Assembly (NCBI GenBank): GCA_965221345.1
Contig: CBDCSD010000001.1
Span: 124,001 to 188,000 of the forward strand
Origin: Bin5 sp965221345
GTDB lineage: Bacteria; Chloroflexota; Anaerolineae; Caldilineales; Caldilineaceae
Direction of reading: 5' to 3'
Length of the DNA: 64,000 bases
The position numbers and the translations under genes are program-made. Position 1 is the stretch's first letter. Each line of letters begins with the position of its first letter. Under the pieces are notes generated by a model that was not told the DNA's origin, made no database searches, and saw only the letters and a program-made list of their open reading frames with translations. Positions 35,887 through 43,436 of the stretch are shown piece by piece.

Positions 35887-37701
35887 ATGGCTAGTAAAAT
35901 CGATGGCCTCTATAAAATTCGCCATAGCGCAGCCCACGCAATGGCGCAGGCGGTGCTGGAGCTCTACCCCGAGGCCAAGTTCGCTATCGGACCGCCGATC
36001 GAGAACGGCTTCTATTACGACTTTGATCTCGGTGTCGCCCAGGACGGCTCCCCGCGCACCTTCCGACCGGAAGATCTGAAAGCGATCGAGAAGCGGATGC
36101 GCCAGATTATCGGCGGCAAGCATCAGTTTGCCTATCGCGAGGTCAGCGCCGCCGAGGCCCGCCAGCTCTTCGCCGACCAACCTTACAAATTAGAGCTGAT
36201 CGATGGCCTGGACCAGGGCGAAATCGACGAATACGGCAACGAAGTGGCGGAGAAGCCCGTCATCAGCACCTACAGGCATGATACATTCGAAGATCTGTGC
36301 CGGGGCCCCCATGTGGAGCATACCGGCAAAATCGTCGCCGACGCCTTTCAGCTTCTCAGTGTCGCCGGCGCCTACTGGCGGGGGGACGAAAAAAACGCCA
36401 TGCTGCAGCGCATCTATGGCACCGCCTGGCGCAACCGCAAAGAGTTGAGGAAGCACCTCGATCAACTCGAAGAGGCCAAAAAGCGGGATCACCGCAAGCT
36501 GGGCCGCGAACTGGAGATCTTTATCTTCGAAGAGGAAGTCGGGCCCGGTCTGCCCCTCTGGCTGCCGCGCGGCGCCATCATCATCGAAGAACTCGAACGC
36601 CTGGCCAAAGAGACCGAAGACGCGGCCGGCTACCAGCGCGTGCGCACGCCCCATCTCACCAAAGAGGACCTCTTCCTGCGCAGCGGGCACCTCGCCTTTT
36701 ACAAAGACAGTATGTACCCGCCGATGGAGATGGAAGGCGTTACCTATTACGTAAAACCAATGAACTGCCCCATGCACCACAAGATTTTCGGCTCCAAGTT
36801 GCGTAGCTACCGCGAAATGCCTGTGCGGCTGGCCGAGTACGGCACCTGCTACCGCTATGAACAGAGCGGTGAGCTTTTCGGGTTGATGCGCGTCCGCTCG
36901 ATGCAGATGAACGATGCCCACATCTATTGCACCCGGGAACAGTTTGCCCAGGAGTTCATGCGGGTAATCGATCTGTACAAGTTTTACTTCGAGCTGTTCG
37001 AAGTCGAGCGCTTTGTCATGCGCCTCAGCACGCATCACCCCAAAAAGCTGGGCGAAAAGTACGTCGACAATCAACCTCTCTGGCAGCAAACCGAGGAGAT
37101 GGTGCGCCGGGCGATGACCGAGGGCGATGTGCCCTTTGTGGAAGTGCCGGACGAGGCCGCCTTCTATGGGCCCAAGATTGACGTGCAGATCTGGAGCGCC
37201 ATCGGCCGCGAGTTCACCCTCGCCACCAATCAGGTCGACTTCGCCCAGCCGGAACGGATGGATCTCTCCTATATCAACGCCGACGGCGAAAAGGAGATCC
37301 CGCTATGCATTCACCGCGCGCCGCTCAGCACCCACGAACGGATGATCGGCTTCCTCATCGAGCATTACGGCGGCAACTTCCCTGTCTGGCTGTCGCCCGA
37401 ACAGGTGCGGGTCATTCCCGTTACTTCGGCCCACAACGAGTACGCGACGCAGATTGAGAAGCGCCTTGCCGAAGCCGGGGCCCGGGCTGCCGCCGACCTG
37501 GGCAGCGACCGCATGAACAATAAGATCCGCCAGGCCCAGGGCATGAAGGTTCCCTATATGTTGATCGTCGGCGATCGCGAGGTTGAAGAAATGACCGTTT
37601 CTCTGCGTCGGCGCGATGGCGGCCGCCAGAACGGGATGCCGGTAGAAGAGTTCGTCTCGCTCGTCACCGAGCGCATCGCCAGCCGCGCCAAGACAGTGTA
37701 G
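35887..37701 (+). CDS. thrS: threonyl-tRNA synthetase lacking the TGS domain
   Basis: A 604-residue class II synthetase. The editing (N2) domain starts at once with H13/H17 (HSAAH) and GPPIENGFYYDFD; the catalytic core has NCPMHHKIF (zinc cysteine), motif 2 YRYEQSGELFGLMRVR, RAPLSTHERMIGF near motif 3, and an anticodon-binding C-terminal domain. The usual ~60-residue N-terminal TGS domain is absent, which accounts for the shorter length versus ~640. AGGAG sits 8 nt upstream of ATG 35887, and no in-frame TGS-like sequence precedes it, so the absence looks real. It is followed by infC, as in many bacteria. Confidence 0.95.
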   Translation: MASKIDGLYKIRHSAAHAMAQAVLELYPEAKFAIGPPIENGFYYDFDLGVAQDGSPRTFRPEDLKAIEKRMRQIIGGKHQFAYREVSAAEARQLFADQPYKLELIDGLDQGEIDEYGNEVAEKPVISTYRHDTFEDLCRGPHVEHTGKIVADAFQLLSVAGAYWRGDEKNAMLQRIYGTAWRNRKELRKHLDQLEEAKKRDHRKLGRELEIFIFEEEVGPGLPLWLPRGAIIIEELERLAKETEDAAGYQRVRTPHLTKEDLFLRSGHLAFYKDSMYPPMEMEGVTYYVKPMNCPMHHKIFGSKLRSYREMPVRLAEYGTCYRYEQSGELFGLMRVRSMQMNDAHIYCTREQFAQEFMRVIDLYKFYFELFEVERFVMRLSTHHPKKLGEKYVDNQPLWQQTEEMVRRAMTEGDVPFVEVPDEAAFYGPKIDVQIWSAIGREFTLATNQVDFAQPERMDLSYINADGEKEIPLCIHRAPLSTHERMIGFLIEHYGGNFPVWLSPEQVRVIPVTSAHNEYATQIEKRLAEAGARAAADLGSDRMNNKIRQAQGMKVPYMLIVGDREVEEMTVSLRRRDGGRQNGMPVEEFVSLVTERIASRAKTV

Positions 37702-37712
37702 ACAAGATCCGC

Positions 37713-37799
37713 TTTGGCCGCCGCCGGCTCCAGCAATTTGGCAGGTTGCCGCCGACTCCAGCAGCTTGGCGGCAACCTGATAACTCGGCGGCGGCCAAA
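37713..37799. repeat. nested perfect inverted repeat after thrS
   Basis: Outer arms TTTGGCCGCCGCCG (37713-37726) and its exact complement (37786-37799) enclose inner arms CAGGTTGCCGCC (37742-37753) and its complement (37768-37779). No T-tract follows, so an intrinsic terminator is doubtful. Confidence 0.85.
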
Positions 37800-37935
37800 C
37801 ACGAAAATCCTGATTCAGACATCGACCCATCGCTGGCAATCCGGAACTCTACAAATCCTGAACATCCTGATTCAGAAAACGTTTGCCCCAAAATCTGGGA
37901 CACAACCCCGTCCTTTTGGGTGCATCCCGGATTTG
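37800..37935. repeat. ATCCTGATTCAGAC repeat cluster
   Basis: AATCCTGATTCAGAC and related words occur at about 37806 and 37864; the following AAAATCTGGGA...CCC segment also occurs at about 31310-31325. Related clusters lie at 31260-31325 and 63118-63258. Confidence 0.7.
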
Positions 37936-38035
37936 GGCTAGTCCAGAGTAGCGGGCTGCGGAGCCCAGTGTAACTCCCTGAAGGTAGCCAGAAAATCGCC
38001 CCCTTTATGGTATGTCCTTTGTCCTTTTATCAAGT

Positions 38036-38064
38036 TTGACGTAATACTTTTGTAATGCTATACT
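38036..38064 (+). promoter_or_regulatory. promoter of the infC-rpmI-rplT operon
   Basis: TTGACG (38036-38041), a 17-bp spacer and TATACT (38059-38064), about 180 nt upstream of the infC start. Confidence 0.75.
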
Positions 38065-38173
38065 CTCGATGTTTTACAATCGGCCGTTTACCACAGTTTT
38101 ATTCTGGCAGCAGCCCCTTTCTGTACTAGGTTGTTCAATGCGCCACTACTGTACCATTTGAGCGCTAGGATTT

Positions 38174-38196
38174 CCCCACTCATAACGAGAGTGGGG
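38174..38196 (+). promoter_or_regulatory. hairpin in the infC leader
   Basis: CCCCACTC and GAGTGGGG form a perfect 8-bp stem with a 7-nt loop; a smaller GGGC/GCCC hairpin follows just before the ribosome-binding site. In many bacteria L20 or IF3 regulates this operon through the leader, so this may be the regulatory structure; no T-tract makes it a terminator. Confidence 0.5.
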
Positions 38197-38244
38197 CGTC
38201 TACAGCCTTGCTGTCGCGGGCAACACGCCCAAAGGAGATCAGGA

Positions 38245-38757
38245 ATTAGTAGAAACACAACACGAATCAATCAGTGGATTCGTACGCGCGAGGTGCGGGT
38301 CATTGATGAAATCGGGACTCAACTCGGCATCATGGATGTGCAGGTCGCTCTGCAGGCCGCCGAGGAGAAAGATCTGGATCTGGTAGAAGTTGCCCCCAAT
38401 GCCAATCCGCCGGTCTGCCGGTTTATGGATTACGGCAAATACCTCTACGAGAAACAGAAACGGGAGCGGGAGTCGCGCAGGGCCCAGAAGCAGATCGAGA
38501 TCAAGGAAGTGCGCTTGCGGCCTAAAACAGGCGAACATGATATTCAGGTCGTTCTCACCAAGACGAGAAAGTTCCTGAAAGATGGCGCCAAAGTGCGGGT
38601 CCGCATTCGCTTCCGTGGCCGTGAGATCGTCCACAGGGATATTGCCCTGGACCTGATGAAACGGGTGACGGAAGAGCTGACGGACGAGGCGGTCGTCGAA
38701 TCTCGCCCAGGTTTCGAGGGCCGTAGCATGGTGATGCTTCTCGCCCCAGCCTCGTAG
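38245..38757 (+). CDS. infC: translation initiation factor IF-3, ATT start
   Basis: A 170-residue IF-3. The N-terminal domain has INQWIRTREVRVIDEIGTQLG and ANPPVCRFMDYGKYLYE, then a basic linker helix, then the C-terminal domain (KEVRLRPKTGEHD, FRGREIVHRDIALDLM). The start is an ATT at 38245, 7 nt after a perfect AAAGGAG (38231-38237). An ATT start is the well-known autoregulatory feature of infC: IF-3 discriminates against it. A far upstream ATG in the same frame would overlap the leader hairpin and is rejected. It is followed by rpmI and rplT. Confidence 0.95.
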   Translation: MSRNTTRINQWIRTREVRVIDEIGTQLGIMDVQVALQAAEEKDLDLVEVAPNANPPVCRFMDYGKYLYEKQKRERESRRAQKQIEIKEVRLRPKTGEHDIQVVLTKTRKFLKDGAKVRVRIRFRGREIVHRDIALDLMKRVTEELTDEAVVESRPGFEGRSMVMLLAPAS

Positions 38758-38992
38758 CTGAATCTCATAGCCGAATCTCATAGCCGCCGGTGCGGCCCAC
38801 CCATTTTTGAACTTTGTGGCCGGCTGTGCTAGTATTTAGCCTTGCCTGACGCGCTCTGTTGCGAATGGGCGTTATTATGTTCAATGCGCCCCCGCCCGAA
38901 GAGGGCGCGCTGTCAGTCCAGCCACTGTATCTCGTAATGCAGTCTCAATGTGTCCCTGTTCGCAAGGGGCGCGGGAGCAACCGAGAAGACCT

Positions 38993-39181
38993 ATGCCAAA
39001 GATGAAAACCCATAAGGGCACACAAAAGCGCTTCCGTGTGACGAAAAATGGTAAGGTGATGCGCCTCAAACAGGGCGGAAACCACCTGCGCCGCAAAAAA
39101 CGCAAAGTCAGCGAGTATCGCCACAAAATTACTAGCCCGAACAAAGGTCAGGCCAAACTGGTCAAAAAGCTGCTCGGCTAG
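38993..39181 (+). CDS. rpmI: 50S ribosomal protein L35
   Basis: A 62-residue, very basic protein with the family opening MPKMKTHKGTQKRFRVTKNG and the HLRRKKRKV segment, normal L35 length. It starts at ATG 38993; an in-frame GTG upstream at 38948 would add a non-homologous extension. It lies between infC and rplT in the standard order. It binds 23S rRNA in the large subunit. Confidence 0.96.
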   Translation: MPKMKTHKGTQKRFRVTKNGKVMRLKQGGNHLRRKKRKVSEYRHKITSPNKGQAKLVKKLLG

Positions 39182-39338
39182 GCTTGTCCCTACTGTGGCC
39201 GGGAGCTGGACAGCGTGCAAACGCTGTCGCACCCGACCGGACCTCAGTTTCCATCGCCTACCCATCCATGCAGGCGGGACAGGCCCAGAGGCTTCCCGTC
39301 CCCAGGCATCGCAATCGCTAGACACAAGGATTCAAGTA

Positions 39339-39695
39339 ATGGCACGTTCCAGACCAAAGGTTTATGCGCACAGGCGCCATAAAAAGGTGCTCAAGTTCAC
39401 AAAAGGGCAGTATGGTAGCCGCTCCAAGCTCTTCAAGCGCGCCAACGAGGCGATGCTTAAGTCACTTGCCTATGCCTACCGGGACCGCCGCAATCGCAAA
39501 CGAGACTTCCGCCGGCTGTGGATTACCCGTATCAATGCCGCGGCCCGGCTCAATGGCCTTAAATACAGCCACCTGATTTACGGGCTCAAAAAGGCCGATG
39601 TACAGGTGGACCGCAAAGTGTTGGCCGACATCGCCGCAAGCGACGCAGATGGATTCAGCGCATTGGCTGAACTGGCAAAAAGCCACTTGAACTGA
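39339..39695 (+). CDS. rplT: 50S ribosomal protein L20
   Basis: A 118-residue basic protein matching L20 (YAHRRHKKVLKFTKGQYGSRS, then AYAYRDRRNRKRDFRRLWITRINAA with 25 typical residues across the middle helix). AAGGA precedes ATG 39339. It binds 23S rRNA early in assembly and in many bacteria represses this operon by binding the leader mRNA. The upstream in-frame extension from 39195 is non-homologous. Confidence 0.95.
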   Translation: MARSRPKVYAHRRHKKVLKFTKGQYGSRSKLFKRANEAMLKSLAYAYRDRRNRKRDFRRLWITRINAAARLNGLKYSHLIYGLKKADVQVDRKVLADIAASDADGFSALAELAKSHLN

Positions 39696-39773
39696 TCAAG
39701 GCGCTGCCGCTTCGCTGATTGAACGCACTGTCGCAACGGCCGCCCGGCCGGCTGACAATTCAGAGTACAGATT

Positions 39774-39799
39774 GCAGAGACTTCTGTCTCTGCTTTTTT
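39774..39799 (+). terminator. rho-independent terminator of the infC operon
   Basis: GCAGAGAC (39774-39781), a TTCT loop, GTCTCTGC (39786-39793) and six Ts. Confidence 0.92.
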
Positions 39800-39808
39800 G
39801 TCTGGTTT

Positions 39809-39876
39809 TGCCCGGCGCCGGCTTGGCCTGCCCGGCGCCGGACTATACTGTGACCGGACTATACTGTGACCGGACG
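39809..39876. repeat. short tandem duplications after the terminator
   Basis: CCCGGCGCCGG occurs twice and actatactgtgaccgg occurs twice in tandem. Confidence 0.75.
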
Positions 39877-39937
39877 ACTGTCAGCAGCCGATACGCCCCA
39901 ATCTCCCGATGTCGCCGCCCGCGATCCAGATAGCTGA

Positions 39938-40744
39938 ATGAAAGAAATCACCAGCTCCAGCAACCCGCAAATCAAACTGGCGGCCAAACTGCGCCGCCGC
40001 CGCCACCGACAAGCCCATGGCCTCTGTCTGCTGGAGGGGATGCGTCTGGTGCAGGACGCCTTGACGATGGGCGCAGCCTTCCACACCTGCTTTATCACCC
40101 CCGCCGCCGCAAACGCCCACCCCGACCTTGTGGCCCAGATCCAGAAAGCCTGTCCGCTCCACCTCGTGCCCGCCGACCTTCTCGACAAGATCAGCGAGAC
40201 AGTATCGCCGCAGAGCATTGTGGCCGTGGCCCCCATGCCGGAGCTGTCCCTGCCTTCCGCCGCTGCTCTCTCCCTCATTCTGGACGGCGTGCAGGATCCC
40301 GGCAATGCCGGCACTCTCCTGCGCACGGCCGCCGCCGCCGGCGTCAACCAGGTCCTTTTCGCGCCCGGCTGCGTCGACCCGTTCAATGGCAAAGTCATGC
40401 GGGCCGCGATGGGCGCGCACTTTCGCGTTCCCATTCGCATCCTGGCGCACTGGGAGGCGGTCCGGGCCGCTCTCCCTGCCGGCCAGTCACTCTATGTGGC
40501 CAGCGCAGAGGGCGGCATCCTCTACGATGAGGTCGATTGGAGCCGACCGTCGGCACTGGTGCTCGGCAGCGAAGCGCGCGGAGCGAGTTCACCGATGCGG
40601 GAAAAAGCCGCGGCAATAGCAATCCCAATGGCCGCCGCCACCGAATCTCTCAATGTTGCCGCCGCCGGCGCCGTCATTCTCTACGAGGCGGCGCGGCAGC
40701 GCCGGAAGGCGGGCAGAAGTGCGCTTCAGGGCAATTGCATCTAA
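39938..40744 (+). CDS. SpoU/TrmH-family RNA 2'-O-methyltransferase
   Basis: A 268-residue SPOUT methyltransferase. The N-terminal substrate-binding region (SSNPQIKLAAKLRRRRHR) precedes the knotted domain with motif 1 LDGVQDPGNAGTLLRTA, motif 2 LVLGSEARGAS and motif 3 IPMAAATESLNVAAAGA. This places it with the RlmB/TsnR-like rRNA methyltransferases; the exact nucleotide target is not predictable. Position next to the L20/L35 genes supports an rRNA role. It starts 60 nt after the duplicated spacer and probably has its own promoter. Confidence 0.92.
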   Translation: MKEITSSSNPQIKLAAKLRRRRHRQAHGLCLLEGMRLVQDALTMGAAFHTCFITPAAANAHPDLVAQIQKACPLHLVPADLLDKISETVSPQSIVAVAPMPELSLPSAAALSLILDGVQDPGNAGTLLRTAAAAGVNQVLFAPGCVDPFNGKVMRAAMGAHFRVPIRILAHWEAVRAALPAGQSLYVASAEGGILYDEVDWSRPSALVLGSEARGASSPMREKAAAIAIPMAAATESLNVAAAGAVILYEAARQRRKAGRSALQGNCI

Positions 40745-40779
40745 TTGGGACAAAACCTCGTGAGGCTGCCTGAATCGGG

Positions 40780-40985
40780 TAGGGGCGCCCCTTGTGGGCG
40801 CCCTTCTCAAGGCAAAACGCCGAGAACTGTGCAAATCATAGTGCGCAGTCGCAAATTCTAAAGGTCTTTGGCGACTGGAGGCCGGTTTCTTGGCCGAAAA
40901 ATGAAGACAATTCGTAGGGGCACCCCTTGTGGGTGCCCTCCCCCCTTGTGGGTGCCCTCCCCCCCTTGTGGGCGCCCTTCGTGGC
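40780..40985. repeat. GGGCGCCC/GGGTGCCC palindromic repeat cluster
   Basis: A single ggggcgccccttgtgggcgc hairpin lies at about 40783-40802. At 40914-40985 about four related units (ccttgtgggtgccct) follow in tandem. No gene is supported in the surrounding spacer. Confidence 0.75.
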
Positions 40986-41030
40986 CTATTTTGGCGTCCG
41001 AATTTAGATGCGATTGCCCTGAACAGCGCT

Positions 41031-41059
41031 TTGACAACCGTTTGGCGGCGGGATACACT
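41031..41059 (+). promoter_or_regulatory. promoter upstream of the helix-hairpin-helix protein
   Basis: Consensus TTGACA (41031-41036), 17-bp spacer, TACACT (41054-41059); the coding start is about 230 nt downstream. Confidence 0.6.
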
Positions 41060-41295
41060 TTTTCTAATGGAGCCTGGCCCCCAGCGTACTTCCCCTTATA
41101 GTCGCTGGAAAATCCAGCATTTAACACCGGCCAGGACAGGCTGTTACATGCGTTGCCTGTCTGCCCATTTAGTGCCCGAACCGCTGGAAACAGCAACGGT
41201 CAAACTGCTATATGCGCAAGCGTGAAGAGAAGAGCGGGGCTCTCTCGCCTCTGGCGGATGTTGGCCTCTTTCCCATGTCGCACGAAGGGGGATGA

Positions 41296-42057
41296 ATGGA
41301 ACTGACGAGTCTGCTCGGCTATATTCTGGTTGGCCTGCTGTTTGGCTGGGTGAGTTCGACCCTGGTTGAATGGGTCTGGTATCGCGGACGACACAGGCGT
41401 ATTGATCTGGCAATGGCGCCGTCCGGCATGAGGGTATCTCAGCCGCTGCCCGGCGTGCCGGCCGGGCATAGCTATGGCGCACCGGAACTGTCTGCCCGCC
41501 CAGCATCGGATCGAGAGGACTCTGCAGCCGATGCAACTCCGCAAAAGGGAAGCCGCGCCCGCAAAAATGCGCGCCCGGGACGACCCGCAGAACAAGCCCC
41601 CGCAAACCGGCCGGACAACCTCGCCGCCGTCTACGGCATCGGCGATCTCTACGAACGGCGCCTCTATCAGGTCGGCATCTTTACCTGGGATCAGCTTTCC
41701 CGCGTCGATGCCGAAACACTGCAACAAATTACCAGGGCGCTCCCCAGCAGCGACACCCGCGCCTGGCCCGTACAGGCCCGGGAGCTGGCCCAGGCCAACA
41801 ACCGGGTCGGTGCCGTCTACGATGGACCTCTGCCCGAAGATCTGACCCGCATCGCTGGGGTCGATCAGGTGTACGAGGATGAACTCTACGCCGCCGGCAT
41901 CTTCACATTCCGGCAGTTGGTCGAGCGCGCGCCCGACGAACTGGCCCACATCATCCCGGCTCACCTGGCAGGCGAAGAACTCGACTTCGCCAGTTGGATC
42001 GCCCAGGCCGATTCTCTGCGCGACGAATACTATTCTGATGAGCCGCCGATCCTCTAG
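41296..42057 (+). CDS. membrane-anchored protein with two helix-hairpin-helix domains
   Basis: A 253-residue protein. An N-terminal membrane helix (LLGYILVGLLFGWVSSTLV) and a ~75-residue polar linker lead to two similar helical domains of about 60 residues: LAAVYGIGDLYERRLYQVGIFTWDQL and a second with LTRIAGVDQVYEDELYAAGIFTFRQL. This matches the helix-hairpin-helix domain often annotated as flap-endonuclease-like, which pairs with ribosomal L21-like and other proteins. The GIG/AGV hairpins could contact nucleic acid, but no catalytic residues are evident, so enzymatic activity is doubtful. Start ATG 41296 follows a G-rich stretch. Confidence 0.8.
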   Translation: MELTSLLGYILVGLLFGWVSSTLVEWVWYRGRHRRIDLAMAPSGMRVSQPLPGVPAGHSYGAPELSARPASDREDSAADATPQKGSRARKNARPGRPAEQAPANRPDNLAAVYGIGDLYERRLYQVGIFTWDQLSRVDAETLQQITRALPSSDTRAWPVQARELAQANNRVGAVYDGPLPEDLTRIAGVDQVYEDELYAAGIFTFRQLVERAPDELAHIIPAHLAGEELDFASWIAQADSLRDEYYSDEPPIL

Positions 42058-42110
42058 CCTGAACCCTGACTGTTGAATGTGCCGCCGTTTCGTTTTCCTG
42101 ACGTCAAAGT

Positions 42111-42139
42111 TTGCCTGGATCAACCCCGTAGGCTAAAAT
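42111..42139 (+). promoter_or_regulatory. promoter of tRNA-Lys
   Basis: TTGCCT (42111-42116), 17-bp spacer, TAAAAT (42134-42139), 16 nt ahead of the tRNA. Confidence 0.7.
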
Positions 42140-42155
42140 TGAGAGCCGTTGTCAC

Positions 42156-42228
42156 GGGTCCCTAGCTCAATTGGTAGAGCAACGGCCTTTTAAGCCGTGG
42201 GTTCTGGGTTCGAGTCCCAGGGGGCTCA
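42156..42228 (+). tRNA. tRNA-Lys (anticodon TTT)
   Basis: Acceptor GGGTCCC/GGGGCTC with G-T pairs, D arm GCTC..GAGC, anticodon stem ACGGC/GCCGT with loop CTTTTAA, T arm CTGGG-TTCGAGT-CCCAG. CCA is not encoded. Confidence 0.95.
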
Positions 42229-42389
42229 TTCAGGAGAGTGTAGAACGCGCTTCTGCCTGCCAGAGGCGCACGAAATGCAGAGCGCATGCGCTCTGCATTC
42301 TTGTTTTTCAGCGCTATTTTTCCAACACCGTTAGCGGCCGCCGGCTGTGGATTGGCCCTGTTCCAACCGTGACTCTTGAAGCCGTTTCG

Positions 42390-43337
42390 CTATCTGCTCG
42401 TCAGGTCTGCTCTGGCCAAGCCGCTCTGCCACTCTCTGCCCTTTCGGCCCGCATAGAGCATGTAGTAGGCGTCCCCGGCCTCAAAGACCTGGGGCGTGAG
42501 GATACCGTCGCAGTCCCATGCCCCGCGCTCCGCGGCGGGCGTGAAGATCGGGTTGTGCGGGTTCGCCTCAAAGCTGCGGAAATCCTGCGTGCGCACATGC
42601 CCGATCTTCCATACCTCGTCGTCCTGTGCCCGTCCACCGTACAGAATATGGAAATAGCGCGGCCCTTTGAAAATCTCCGCCTCGCGCACGCCCCAACTGT
42701 CCCACGCCAGACCGCTGCCCTCGAATATCGGATTGGCCGCGTCTTTGCTGACCGTCGCAGGGTCACTCGTCGGCGCGGTCGCGTGGCATATTACCGGATT
42801 CCCCTCCGACTCGCCCGTATAGATGATGTGGATCGTGTCATCGACCACGGCCACTGAGGGGTGCGACGAGCCTTTAATCTCATATGCCGTGTCCGCGGCA
42901 ATCACAGGCGTCTGGCGCACGCGCGTCCACGCGCCGAAATCGCCGTCGCCTACCAATAGCCCCGTCTGCTTGGGAGGCCTAAACCGCCGGCCAAGATAGT
43001 AAACATAGAACCTGCCGTCGGCCGGATTCCGGAAGGGGAATGGATACTCGATGGTGAAATCGTCAAACCCGGCCTGCGATGGCAACAGGACAGGGTTCCT
43101 CGGGTCGTGCCGGACCGCCGCAGGGTCGCCCGCCGGCGCCGTGCTGTGCATCAGCACCCAGTAGTTGTCCTTTCTGCGTCTGCCCCACACGTAATGGACC
43201 GTGTCGGCCACAACGATGGCATGCGCGGCCGCAGCCCATTCGGGCGGCTCACACGCAAGAACCGGGTTGCCGTCCCCGATACGTTCAAAACTCGCGAACA
43301 GATCGAACGGAATGCCTTCCTCTGCGAACTTGTCCAT
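42390..43337 (-). CDS. glycoside-hydrolase-type five-bladed beta-propeller protein (GH43/GH130-like)
   Basis: A 315-residue propeller. Repeating blade motifs include HYVWGRRRKDNYWVLMHS, RFYVYYLGRRF, IHIIYTGESEGNPVICHAT, YFHILYGGRAQDDEVWKIG and YYMLYAGRKG. Acidic residues typical of GH43/GH32/GH68 or GH130 active sites could be in TIEYPFPFRNP, EIKGSSHPSV and VREAEIFKG, but I cannot assign the family firmly. ATG 43337 is preceded by AGGAG. It lacks a signal peptide, so it would act on imported oligosaccharides. It is the last gene of the glycan locus. Confidence 0.78.
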   Translation of the reverse strand: MDKFAEEGIPFDLFASFERIGDGNPVLACEPPEWAAAAHAIVVADTVHYVWGRRRKDNYWVLMHSTAPAGDPAAVRHDPRNPVLLPSQAGFDDFTIEYPFPFRNPADGRFYVYYLGRRFRPPKQTGLLVGDGDFGAWTRVRQTPVIAADTAYEIKGSSHPSVAVVDDTIHIIYTGESEGNPVICHATAPTSDPATVSKDAANPIFEGSGLAWDSWGVREAEIFKGPRYFHILYGGRAQDDEVWKIGHVRTQDFRSFEANPHNPIFTPAAERGAWDCDGILTPQVFEAGDAYYMLYAGRKGREWQSGLARADLTSR

Positions 43338-43436
43338 ACTGTCTCCTGAATCTGAAACGCGGCCAGAATTTTTCCGCTCTTGGTCACACCATACCCGCAA
43401 CGCAAAACGCAGCGGCCAAAAACCGGAAACTGAGAA

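Noticed and set aside
37860..37990. T-box or other riboswitch ahead of infC
   Set aside because: No T-box sequence or specifier structure is seen; only the simple hairpin at 38174-38196 is convincing.
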